Positions 1-8,074 of a stretch of DNA of 56,518 bases are shown piece by piece. The notes below the pieces were generated by a model. The model saw only the letters and a list, made by a program, of their open reading frames with translations, did not search any database and was not told the DNA's origin. Where the stretch lies: positions 1-56,518 of the forward strand of contig NZ_CANLKR010000032.1 in NCBI RefSeq assembly GCF_947491715.1. The letters run 5' to 3'. How positions within the stretch are numbered: the stretch's first letter is position 1; every line of letters begins with the position of its first letter. This DNA comes from an uncultured Shewanella sp. GTDB taxonomy: Bacteria; Pseudomonadota; Gammaproteobacteria; Enterobacterales; Shewanellaceae. Both the position numbers and the translations under genes were made by a program.

Positions 1-526
1 ACTATCATCCCTGACAGCCTGACTCATCTGCAAAGTACTTCCTGTACTCTTTATAAGCATTCAACTTCCAATATTGAACCACTAGCTGAGCCACTAGCCA
101 TCCTTGCCCGTTATTTCCCTATGCCATTGTCCATCCTTTCACGCACTATCATCCCTGAAAGCCTGACTCATCTGCAAAGTACTTCCTGTACTCTTTTATA
201 GGCACTCAACTTATAGGCACTCAACTTATAGGCACTCAACTTCCAATATTGAGCCACTAGCTGAGCCACTAGCCATCCTTGTCAGTTATTTCCCTATGCT
301 ATTGTCCATCCTTTGACGTACTATCATCCCTGAAAGCCTGACTCATCGGCAAAGTACTTCCTGTACTCTGTATAGGCACTCAACTTATAGGCACTCAACT
401 TCCAATATTGAGCCACTAGCTGAGCCACTAGCCATCCTTGCCAGTTATTTCCCTATGCCATTGTCCATCCTTTGACGCACTATCATCCCTGACAGTCTGA
501 CTCATCTGCAAAGTACTTCCTGTACT
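1..526 (-). repeat. Tandem duplication inside the GGA array (units of 144, 175 and 159 bp plus a partial)
   Basis: Units begin with ACTATCATCCCTGA at 1, 145, 320 and 479, and the last is partial. Each full unit has the same run of about six GGA motifs (minus strand), including the AGTAC-AGGAA-GTACT hairpin. Unit length varies mainly through a nested 15-bp repeat ATAGGCACTCAACTT: one degenerate copy in unit 1, three in unit 2 (197-241) and two in unit 3. The array therefore grew by recent duplication of a CsrA-binding module. Confidence 0.9.
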
Positions 527-1075
527 GTTCTCTCTCCTGCATAATTGATACAGTAACTTCCTTGAACTTAACCTCTAACAATCCTTATCTGCATTGTATA
601 AACGACTATAGCGCCTCCTTGCACCACTTCCTTGTATTACACTTTCCTTTTAAAATATGAGAATGAGTGACTTCCATGTCAACTGCTAGCATATCCTATG
701 CCCAATTCTCATCTTGCTTCCTTGCTTGCCTATATAAGTCGAAGACACCTAAAGTGTTTCATTGATAATCATTTAAATGAATAACATCCTTATCTCAGAT
801 TAAACACTTCCTGTGTTTAACCTTCATTTAAAACAACATTTTTATCACTTATAAATGGCTGGCACTCCTTGTGCCCATTGCTAAGAGAGTTAGTGATATC
901 CTTATCACTCATTACGCTCATCCTAAGCACGACTCTCTTCGATGCTTCCTTGCTGGTGACTTACACTTCCTGTGTTTCATTTTTCAGCGAAGATGAGTAA
1001 CATACTTGTTAACTGCTAGCACATCCTGTGCCCTCATCCTTAGCATCCTTGCTTTTACTGCTCCTTGTTTTTACC
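1..1075 (-). ncRNA. csrB-like: CsrB/RsmZ-like CsrA-sequestering RNA, very long, 3' end outside window
   Basis: Read on the minus strand, this protein-free stretch carries about 43 GGA triplets (TCC on the plus strand), roughly one per 25 nt, and I see essentially no GGA on the plus strand. Most sit in A(G)GGA(A/T)G contexts, and many lie in the loop of a short perfect hairpin. Examples: 800-820 has stem TTAAACAC/GTGTTTAA around AGGAA; 892-909 has AGTGATA/TATCACT around AGGA; 861-875 has GGCAC/GTGCC around AAGGA; 34-48 has AGTAC/GTACT around AGGAA, repeated at 178-192, 353-367 and 512-526. Loop-displayed GGA is the known CsrA/RsmA binding site, and arrays of it define CsrB, CsrC, RsmY and RsmZ, which titrate CsrA. 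E. coli CsrB has about 22 motifs in about 370 nt; this one has twice that and continues past base 1. No terminator is in the window. The 5' end near 1073-1075 is inferred from a TATATT -10 candidate. I did not identify the exact Rfam family. Confidence 0.8.
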
Positions 1076-1079
1076 AATC

Positions 1080-1085
1080 AATATA
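1080..1085 (-). promoter_or_regulatory. Candidate -10 element (TATATT) for the CsrB-like RNA
   Basis: The minus strand reads TATATT here, followed by GATTGGT and then the first GGA motif about 16 nt downstream (1062-1064). No good -35 is present at 17 bp, which would fit an activator-dependent promoter. This is inference only; a start farther upstream is possible. Confidence 0.35.
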
Positions 1086-1610
1086 CGATTGGACTTTCAA
1101 CAAAAAGTGTTGAAAAATGATAAAAACTATCAAATATCATCGAAAACAATTAATTTTAGTTATCAAATAAAAGCTAAAGACCACTTCTATTTCATTCTCT
1201 TTATTCGCTGGTTTAAAAAACCTTCGCTGCTTTCGATAGGGTTATTTTAGGTTTTCTATGAATAAAAAACACCGACGCTATTAAATCCCTTCTAAGTATC
1301 AACATATAAAAGATAGAGCAACACCAAATAAGACATTGATTTAAAGTAACTTTTAAAGCATCCGTCGTGATTGCCTCAACGAAAAAAGACCTATATCCCA
1401 CAGCTTTGTAGGATATGTCTTACATTGCGAATAGCATTTACAACAAATAAGCCCCACAAGAAGAACAGTAAACAAACAAAATTTCATTTTTGATTAAAAA
1501 TAAAACAAAAAAACATATTAAAATAACTTTTGCTATACAAAAGTATTAGATTAATTATGCTAAACCCACGCACAGTTAAAAATAAAAGGATTTTTGAATG
1601 AAAAAGAATA
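1086..1610. other. AT-rich intergenic region upstream of the GGA array
   Basis: No convincing gene. Two short open frames (1065-1250 plus, 1213-1401 minus) have no ribosome-binding site or recognisable product. The region holds the probable control sequences of the CsrB-like RNA, including the GacA-type site at 1407-1424. Confidence 0.6.
1407..1424 (-). promoter_or_regulatory. GacA/UvrY/VarA-type upstream activating sequence
   Basis: The minus strand reads TGTAAG-ACATAT-CCTACA. The published consensus for the GacA/UvrY/SirA family is TGTAAG-N6-CTTACA, so 11 of 12 defined bases match. In other gammaproteobacteria this response regulator drives the CsrB/RsmZ-class RNAs, which fits the array downstream. 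The distance to the inferred start (about 330 bp) is longer than the roughly 180-200 bp seen in E. coli and Pseudomonas. Confidence 0.6.
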
Positions 1611-1926
1611 TATACCCGTGATACTTGAAGATGCAGGATTCAGCTGGAATTAAAAGCCTTTTAGGCAAGGTCATTAATTGCTCCTGCATAAATGACATTT
1701 CCATCATCCTTGATGGTCAGCTTGAACAGCGTGCCTAGTCATTCTAAGCTGATGTTCAATAACGCAGTATAAAAGGCTTTTAAACCAGCCCTTTGGGAGT
1801 CTGTAAAATCACCTACTTCTGCGTTGTATCACCTTAAAAGGCAATAAGCATTCTTGCAATAATACGCCTTGAATTAGGCACTTTTACAGGCTCTGAAAAC
1901 ATGCATCTTCAAGTATCACGGGTATA
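1611..1926. mobile_element. MITE-like palindromic element, copy 1 (316 bp)
   Basis: Bounded by perfect 24-bp terminal inverted repeats that begin TATACCCGTGATACTTGAAG and end in its complement. It has no coding capacity. Inside are several nested inverted repeats: TTAAAAGCCTTTTA with TAAAAGGCTTTTAA, GTGCCTA with TAGGCAC, AACGCAG with CTGCGTT, and CTGTAAAA with TTTTACAG. A transcript would therefore fold into a branched structure. A near-identical copy lies at 35307-35573 and lacks about 49 bp (1671-1720 here). The TA ends suggest TA target duplication. No cognate transposase is in the window. Confidence 0.85.
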
Positions 1927-2149
1927 ACTAGCTTATTCACACTCCTTGAGCTCTGCGCTGTAATGGCTCAAAAAGCGAATAACCTACCTGAATTCAGGTT
2001 AATCAATATAAAGTTAAGAAGGATAAAAGCGAACAGGACAATCAATAATACTGACAAGCCATGAAAATCCCTTTCTTAGGTTTCCCTTAGAATAAATGAT
2101 AAAAAGTTAAAACAGGGATAGAGAGCCTCTAATACAAATAAACCTAAGC

Positions 2150-3247
2150 TCACTTTAATAAAGTGAACAATTGTAATTCAAGTTCAGCAACAACACTCTC
2201 TTTTCGAGTGATAATTTCAATTCTTGAGTCCATGACTTCATCAAATTCACTTAACTCCAGTTCACCTTCTATCCAATTGATACCAACTATCCCTTCATCA
2301 GTAATCAATATCGCTTTAACTCTCACAGCCTCTATGCTATTGATAAATTTTAGCAAAAGGCTCAAATCGAATTCATATCGTGGAACAAACACCCAAGCAT
2401 AAGAATAATGCGCTTCAGCGAAGTGAGACTTACTCCATATACCTCGATGATCAAATACAATATTCTTCGCATCATCAATTTCATCAAAAACTGGAAACTG
2501 ATAATGTGGAATAGCTCGAGACAATAGTGAGCTAGACTGAGATCCTAATGTCAGTTTCGATGCTATAGGCTTAACCTGACTTGTAGAAGGTGAGCGCTGC
2601 TCAGTAACATAATGACAAACATTGTCCATTAGCACTAAAAGCTGAGCCGTTTCAATATCAGACTCCTCAGGCACTTTAGATGAAACTCGTAAACACTGAC
2701 TCTGTTTCAATTGCTTTTCTTGCAAAAAAAGCATCAAATTGACAAATTCATCATGACGATATTCATCTGACTTACTAGCCAAAATGATATCTGCAACAGT
2801 CAATTGCTGTAAAAAAGTCTCATTGCTTCTATAGCAAGTATCAGCCACTTTACGCGCATCCACTAAGGTAATACATGCTTGCATTGCGATCACATGTTTA
2901 AAGTGCGGCTCTGTGAGTACTTTTAATATGGCAGCAGGATGACCCAGTCCAGTAGGCTCTATAATTAACCTATCAGGTTTTGCTTTTGCAATTAATTGAG
3001 TAATGGCCACTTGCATGGGTACGCCTGCAGCGCAGCACATACAACCTCCCGCCACTTCTCGAATATGGATATCTTGCTGCTCCTTAGCCAGTAAAGCACT
3101 ATCGATACCGACATCACCAAATTCATTGACTAAAACGGCCCACTTTTCCTCTTTAGGCTTCACTAAGAAAAGCGCTTTAATAAGCGATGTTTTTCCCACG
3201 CCCAGAAAACCCGTTATGATATTTGTTGGTATCGCTGTTTGGATCAT
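2150..3247 (-). CDS. CobW/YjiA-family (COG0523, G3E) metal-associated GTPase
   Basis: A 365-residue P-loop GTPase. From the chosen start the Walker A is GFLGVGKT at residues 13-20, the family CxCC metal-binding motif (GGCMCC) is at 67-72, and IEPTGLGHP follows in the Walker B/switch region. The usual NKxD guanine-specificity motif appears as SKSD. The last third matches the CobW C-terminal domain. Members act as metallochaperones for Zn, Co or Ni enzymes; the metal cannot be told from sequence, and I see no Zur box. The start at 3247 is preferred over the longer frame at 3271 because AAGG lies 10 nt upstream. A single-gene unit, downstream of and co-directional with the helicase gene. Confidence 0.88.
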   Translation of the reverse strand: MIQTAIPTNIITGFLGVGKTSLIKALFLVKPKEEKWAVLVNEFGDVGIDSALLAKEQQDIHIREVAGGCMCCAAGVPMQVAITQLIAKAKPDRLIIEPTGLGHPAAILKVLTEPHFKHVIAMQACITLVDARKVADTCYRSNETFLQQLTVADIILASKSDEYRHDEFVNLMLFLQEKQLKQSQCLRVSSKVPEESDIETAQLLVLMDNVCHYVTEQRSPSTSQVKPIASKLTLGSQSSSLLSRAIPHYQFPVFDEIDDAKNIVFDHRGIWSKSHFAEAHYSYAWVFVPRYEFDLSLLLKFINSIEAVRVKAILITDEGIVGINWIEGELELSEFDEVMDSRIEIITRKESVVAELELQLFTLLK

Positions 3248-3313
3248 ATCAATATACCTTAAGATAATCATTCGATGAAAAAGTTAACATCTACAAGCGT
3301 AAAATTAATGAAA

Positions 3314-4630
3314 TTAACCTTTAATCTTAGGTTTCAGCCCTTTTCGCTGAGCTCTTCCTTTACTTTTATTCATTTTCCCCCGTTTGTCAGCTGAAGATTT
3401 ATAAGTTGAAGAGCGGTATTTTTTGGGCTTTTTAAGTGCCGAATTCTCTCTATAACGAGCAGGTAAAGGCGTGCCAAGTTCATAACCTGGTAGAGTCACT
3501 TTCGGTAATGACTGTAAAATAATAGCTTCAATATCCGCTATCATAGCGTCATCTTGGGGAGAGACAAATGAAATCGCTCTCCCTTTCTGGCCTGCTCGTC
3601 CTGTTCTGCCTATTCGATGAATATAATCTTGAGGATCCTCTGGTAATTCAACATTAATCACCAGAGGCAAAGACACGATATCTAAGCCACGAGCAGCGAC
3701 ATCGGTCGCCACCATGACACGTAATAAACCTGCTTTAAACTCTTCTAAAACACGATTTCGTGCACCTTGTGTTTTATCACCATGAAAGACGCCATTTTTT
3801 ATTCCATCAAGCGTTAACTCTCGACATAAATTGTCTGCGCTTTCTTTCGTACTGACAAAGACCAGGACTTGCTGCCAATTATTGCGTCCGACTAATTCTG
3901 AGAGTAATTCCGTTTTTCGGCGCTTATCCACTAAATAAACTTCCTGACTTATATGGTCACCCGTTGGCTGACTGGCCACATTGATCCAATGGGGCTTGGA
4001 TAGCATTTTTCCCGCTAATTGTTTCACCTCATCATTATAAGTAGCCGAAAAGAATAACGTTTGATGCTGAGGCACCAACAATGTCTTAATCTTTTCAATA
4101 TCACGAACAAACCCCATATCCAGCATACGATCGGCTTCATCAACGACAAGATGAGCCACCTCAGAGAGATCAACATGCTGCTGGCCAATATGATCAAATA
4201 AACGCCCAGGTGTCGCCACTAAAAAATCCACTCCTGACTGCAAAGCTTTACGTTGAGGATTCATATTCGCACCACCATATACTGCGATAGCATTAAAAGG
4301 CAAAAATTGACTATATTTAACAATACTTTGGCTGACTTGAATCGCAAGTTCTCGAGTGGGTGTGAGTACTAACACCTTAACCCGTGGCTGGTAAGTCAAT
4401 GTATTATCATTAGCAGATACATTATCGAATGTCGATTTAATCAAGAGTTGAAGTAAGGGCAGAGTAAAGGCAGCTGTTTTGCCTGTCCCTGTTTGGGCGC
4501 ACGCCATGACATCATCACCCAATAATGCTAATGGGATCACCTCTGACTGGACCTGTGTTAATGCTTGGTAACCGCACTGAGAAACAGCATCGACAATTCT
4601 TGGATCTAAGCTGAGGCTAGAAAATTTCAT
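3314..4630 (-). CDS. rhlE: DEAD-box ATP-dependent RNA helicase, RhlE-like
   Basis: A 438-residue protein with the full DEAD-box set in order: Q-motif region near residues 20-28, motif I AQTGTGKT at 45-52, PTRELA (Ia), DEADRMLDMGF (II), SAT (III), then the second RecA lobe with ARGLD (V) and HRIGRTGRAG (VI). The DEADRMLDMGF context and the lysine/arginine-rich tail after about residue 390 are typical of RhlE, which remodels RNA in ribosome assembly and the cold response. Acts in the cytoplasm. It could be another RhlE paralogue, since marine gammaproteobacteria carry several. Confidence 0.9.
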   Translation of the reverse strand: MKFSSLSLDPRIVDAVSQCGYQALTQVQSEVIPLALLGDDVMACAQTGTGKTAAFTLPLLQLLIKSTFDNVSANDNTLTYQPRVKVLVLTPTRELAIQVSQSIVKYSQFLPFNAIAVYGGANMNPQRKALQSGVDFLVATPGRLFDHIGQQHVDLSEVAHLVVDEADRMLDMGFVRDIEKIKTLLVPQHQTLFFSATYNDEVKQLAGKMLSKPHWINVASQPTGDHISQEVYLVDKRRKTELLSELVGRNNWQQVLVFVSTKESADNLCRELTLDGIKNGVFHGDKTQGARNRVLEEFKAGLLRVMVATDVAARGLDIVSLPLVINVELPEDPQDYIHRIGRTGRAGQKGRAISFVSPQDDAMIADIEAIILQSLPKVTLPGYELGTPLPARYRENSALKKPKKYRSSTYKSSADKRGKMNKSKGRAQRKGLKPKIKG

Positions 4631-4748
4631 GATAAACTCATAGGGGGTTGTTAGGAGATAATAAAGGTATCAAGTTTACCAAGAAGCCCCAGCTTTTAAT
4701 AGCCAAAGCATTCTTCCCCCCCCTATTTATTGCATTTTATGGTCCGTA

Positions 4749-5189
4749 TTATGCCGCGCTATGACTGACTAATGTCGGATTCAATAAATTATCGTGTATT
4801 GGACAGCGATGACAAACAAGATCTAAAAAAGCTTGTTTTTCTGATTGGGTTAAATCAGCATCAATATCGGCTTGAATATCTATCGAATCAAACCCCACTG
4901 GAGTGTCGACTTCCTTTCCAAGTAAACCATCAGTATTAATGCTTGCCGTCACTTTCACATCAATTCCGTGCAATACTATACCTTTATCTCTCGCCACCAT
5001 CTTAGCAATCGTTGAAATACAACCTCCAAGTGAAAAAATAAACATTTCAAGTGGCGTCGCACCAGCATCGGTTGCAGAGGGTTGATCAATCACTAAAGCG
5101 TGATCTCTAATACTGGCACTGACTTTCCAATCAGCTGCCATTTGAGTATTCACCACTATTGTTTTATTGGGCATACTATTGTCGTCCAT
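4749..5189 (-). CDS. OsmC-family protein (peroxide-detoxifying type)
   Basis: A 146-residue OsmC-fold protein. The two cysteine sites of the family are visible: Cys57 in SLGGCIST, and Cys126/Cys129 in CHRCPIHDNL near the C-terminus. OsmC/Ohr proteins reduce organic hydroperoxides with such a cysteine pair. The HRCPIHD form belongs to the broader OsmC-like subgroup rather than classical OsmC or Ohr, so the substrate is uncertain. Translation could also start at Met6 (5174). Monocistronic, between the helicase and a divergent thioesterase gene. Confidence 0.85.
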   Translation of the reverse strand: MDDNSMPNKTIVVNTQMAADWKVSASIRDHALVIDQPSATDAGATPLEMFIFSLGGCISTIAKMVARDKGIVLHGIDVKVTASINTDGLLGKEVDTPVGFDSIDIQADIDADLTQSEKQAFLDLVCHRCPIHDNLLNPTLVSHSAA

Positions 5190-5363
5190 TTAAAAGGCAT
5201 TAAACTAACACTATTAATACCACAATTAAACTAAAGGTATAGATATAAATAAAAACCAAGCTTAACCTAAAAAATTCACCTTCGTGCTAGAATACTGAGA
5301 TAGGTCCACACTATATCCATGCTCATCCAAAGTGCATGCATATATTCAACTAACAAGCTAACT

Positions 5364-5804
5364 ATGGCAATCAAGACCAAATTTGACCAATCAAAAATAT
5401 TTCACTTTTCTATGCAAATCTATTATGAGGATACTGATTTCTCAGGAGTCGTTTACCATCCTAATTTTTTGAAGTATTTTGAACGAGCAAGAGAGCACGT
5501 TATCGGCCCAAGTACGCTGTCCCAATTATGGAAACAACACCAACTCGGTTTTGCTGTCTATCGAAGCGATATGACCTGCTTTGAAGGCATTGAGTTTTCA
5601 GATGTCATTGATGTTCGCACTCAATTTTACTTTGAAAGCCAATACCGAACAGTATGGCACCAAGAAATTTGGCGAGCAAATAGTATACGAGCGGCAGTCA
5701 AAGCCGATATTGAAATGGTGAGTATGGATAAGTCGCGTCAATTAGTGCCTATGCCAGCGGAAGTGATTATTCAATTAGGACAAGATCCCGATTTATTACT
5801 GTAA
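5364..5804 (+). CDS. Acyl-CoA thioesterase of the YbgC/4HBT hotdog family
   Basis: A 146-residue hotdog-fold thioesterase. The signature YYEDTDFSGVVYHPNFLKYFERAR near the N-terminus carries the catalytic aspartate of the DTDxxGVVY motif. YbgC-type enzymes hydrolyse acyl-CoA thioesters. The gene is not in a tol-pal operon, so it is a YbgC-like paralogue rather than the Tol-associated YbgC. The start at 5364 gives the family length; a longer frame from 5319 adds 15 residues, and neither start has a strong ribosome-binding site. A weak hairpin with a T-run (5832-5860) may end the transcript. Confidence 0.82.
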   Translation: MAIKTKFDQSKIFHFSMQIYYEDTDFSGVVYHPNFLKYFERAREHVIGPSTLSQLWKQHQLGFAVYRSDMTCFEGIEFSDVIDVRTQFYFESQYRTVWHQEIWRANSIRAAVKADIEMVSMDKSRQLVPMPAEVIIQLGQDPDLLL

Positions 5805-6199
5805 CCCTTTCCACTTTTTAACCATTAAGCAGACAGGATAAAGGCATTCTGTCGCTTTTTTCGCTTTCCGCTAATAAAATCCAGTCGGTTATTTAAACAA
5901 AACTTTTATCTGTTAAGACTTCAGTCACCCAATGATCCAACCGCCTGTATGCTTCGACATTAGCAGCATGCTACTAAAGCAATAAAACCGCTAATAGTCA
6001 AAAATAAAAAATTAAAATACAATAAAGCCAATTGATTAGCTTAAAAACCTTATTGAACCCTTATATTATTTAAGGGTATAGTAACGTTAACCTTTAAATA
6101 ACAATAAACATAAAATTAGCGTAAAAACATCACATATAAGTCCCCTTGACTTTCCTTTGGAAATGAGGTGCTCCATACGCTGATATATGGAATAAACGA
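5805..6199. other. Intergenic region between thioesterase and chemoreceptor genes
   Basis: AT-rich, about 395 bp, no gene seen. It holds a weak GACAG/CTGTC hairpin followed by T residues near 5832-5860 (possible terminator) and must contain the promoter of the downstream receptor gene; no confident promoter hexamers were found. Confidence 0.5.
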
Positions 6200-7744
6200 A
6201 TGAGTAAAACCTTCTCCACAGGCATGAGTCAAGAACGAAAATTATCACTTTCTGATGAGTTGATTTCAACCACTGACAAAAATGGAATGATCACTTACGT
6301 CAATCAAAAATTCATCGATATTTCTGGTTTTAGTCAAGATGAACTGCTCGGCCAAAACCACAGTATTGTTCGCCATCCTGATATGCCCAGTGCAGCATTT
6401 AAAGAAATGTGGCATAAGCTAAAATCAGGGCAATCATGGAGAGGTATTGTCAAAAATAGGTGTAAAAACGGACAATTTTATTGGGTTGATGCTTTTGTTA
6501 CTCCGCTGATCGAGAATGGAGAAATCATTGGCTATCAGTCAGTGCGTATTGCCCCCAAGAGTCAATTTATTAAAAATGCCGAAAAAATTTATTTGAAACT
6601 AAACCAAAAAAAATCCGTTTCAGATCCTATCAGTTTAACGCAAAAACGCATTCTATCGGCTTTTAGTGCCACGATTGGTTTGCTCATCGCAGGCTATATT
6701 TGGGGTTGGGGGGTGATCTTAGCGGGGATTTTATTAATGGGGATTAATTTAGCTATTTTTTACGATGAAGCCTTTCGCATTCCAGCTAAGCTTATGACAA
6801 TGAAGCATAACTATGACTCAATTAGTCGCTTTATTTATTGTGGCCGAGACAGTTCATCTTTACTCGATTTTCAACTCATGATGAAAGACGCTAAACTTCA
6901 AGGCGTATTAGGCCGATCTCGAGATCATGCCCAGCATATTGAAAATATTTCACAAAAGCTGATCACATCAACCCAACAAACCCATTCAAATCTCGATTTG
7001 GAAAACCAACAAATAGAACAAATTGCCAGTGCAATGGAAGAAATGGGCGCCTCTATTAGTGAAGTGGCCAATAATGCCCAATCCACATCACTTAACATTG
7101 ATGAAACCTGCCAACTTTGCTTAGATAGCCGCGATACCATGCAAGAAAATAGTACCAGTATTGATGCATTAACAGCATCAGTCGTTGAAGCTGCCGCAAA
7201 TGCACATCAATTAAATAAAGAAGCAGAATATGTTGCCAGTGCAATGACTGAAATTGACGCTATCGCCGAACAAACCAATCTGCTTGCTCTAAATGCTGCA
7301 ATTGAAGCAGCAAGGGCAGGTGAACAAGGTCGTGGTTTCGCCGTTGTCGCAGATGAAGTCAGAGCACTATCGAGTCGCACCCAAGAATCAACCAATAGCA
7401 TATCCAAAAGTGTTGATAAAATGTTCAGCATGCTAAGTCGTTGGGCAAAACAAATGGATCAAAGTCAGTCCCAAGCAGAGCAATGTGCATTAGACACCCA
7501 AAAATCAGCCACTAAAGTCGATACCATTTATCAATCCATGAATCATATTCACGATCTCGCTCAGCAAAATGCGGTTGCAGCAGAGCAACAAAAGCAAGTC
7601 ATTGGTGAAATAAACACAAATATCACTCAGATCAGTCAAGCTGGATTTGAAAACCTCAATGCTGTCAATATGGTCGAGTCATCCGTACTTGAACTTAAAG
7701 TGAATGCTGAAAAAGCAAAGTCATTAAGAAAAACATTTAGTTAA
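6200..7744 (+). CDS. aer: PAS-containing methyl-accepting chemotaxis protein, Aer-like
   Basis: A 514-residue receptor with the Aer layout. An N-terminal PAS domain spans about residues 20-125 (TDKNGMITYVNQKF, SGFSQDELLGQNHSIVRHPD, FYWVDAF). A hydrophobic hairpin at about 151-188 anchors it in the inner membrane without a periplasmic domain. A cytoplasmic coiled-coil ends in the conserved signalling tip IAEQTNLLALNAAIEAARAG and GRGFAVVADEVRALS. In E. coli Aer the PAS domain binds FAD and reports redox state for aerotaxis through CheA/CheW. FAD binding here is inferred. A monocistronic unit with a strong terminator just downstream. Confidence 0.9.
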   Translation: MSKTFSTGMSQERKLSLSDELISTTDKNGMITYVNQKFIDISGFSQDELLGQNHSIVRHPDMPSAAFKEMWHKLKSGQSWRGIVKNRCKNGQFYWVDAFVTPLIENGEIIGYQSVRIAPKSQFIKNAEKIYLKLNQKKSVSDPISLTQKRILSAFSATIGLLIAGYIWGWGVILAGILLMGINLAIFYDEAFRIPAKLMTMKHNYDSISRFIYCGRDSSSLLDFQLMMKDAKLQGVLGRSRDHAQHIENISQKLITSTQQTHSNLDLENQQIEQIASAMEEMGASISEVANNAQSTSLNIDETCQLCLDSRDTMQENSTSIDALTASVVEAAANAHQLNKEAEYVASAMTEIDAIAEQTNLLALNAAIEAARAGEQGRGFAVVADEVRALSSRTQESTNSISKSVDKMFSMLSRWAKQMDQSQSQAEQCALDTQKSATKVDTIYQSMNHIHDLAQQNAVAAEQQKQVIGEINTNITQISQAGFENLNAVNMVESSVLELKVNAEKAKSLRKTFS

Positions 7745-7757
7745 CACATAAAAAAAA

Positions 7758-7795
7758 CAAAAAACGTTTTGAATAATTATTCAAAACGTTTTTTG
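7758..7795 (+). terminator. Terminator of the Aer-like gene: 38-bp perfect palindrome
   Basis: CAAAAAACGTTTTGAATAA is followed directly by its exact reverse complement, so 19+19 bp pair with no mismatch. The A-run at the start and T-run at the end let it act in both directions. It begins 14 bp after the stop codon. Confidence 0.85.
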
Positions 7796-8074
7796 TTTAA
7801 AATAAAGCAAGTTGCATCCATATAATAATTCACTTTTATTTCATAAAGTTAAGAAACACTTTCAGTATAAAAAACGCCTTCCATTTCATAAACTAAAGTA
7901 ATAAGCAAATATAATCACTTTATTTAAAAATATAATTATTTTACATGAGATGAATTTGACGGTAGAGTTGCCCACTTATTTTTTAAAATTGCGATAACGA
8001 TTCTAAATGTTTGACTAATGTCTAAACATGACACCAATACATGCCGAAAATTCTCGCTATATGGGGTATAAAAA
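7796..8074. other. AT-rich intergenic region
   Basis: About 280 bp, very AT-rich, with no gene or confident regulatory site. It precedes the YjiH-like gene and presumably holds its promoter. Confidence 0.4.

Noticed and set aside
1..1075. CRISPR array or coding repeats as explanation of the left-end repeats
   Set aside because: Units are long (144-175 bp), not separated by unique spacers, no cas gene is near, and no open frame spans them. The constant element is the AGGA loop, not a repeat-spacer pattern.
1065..1401. Two short ORFs (61 codons plus, 62 codons minus)
   Set aside because: No Shine-Dalgarno, no recognisable sequence, AT-rich composition, and they overlap the putative RNA promoter region.
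1611..1926. Insertion sequence with a transposase
   Set aside because: No open frame of useful length in either copy; the elements are non-autonomous.
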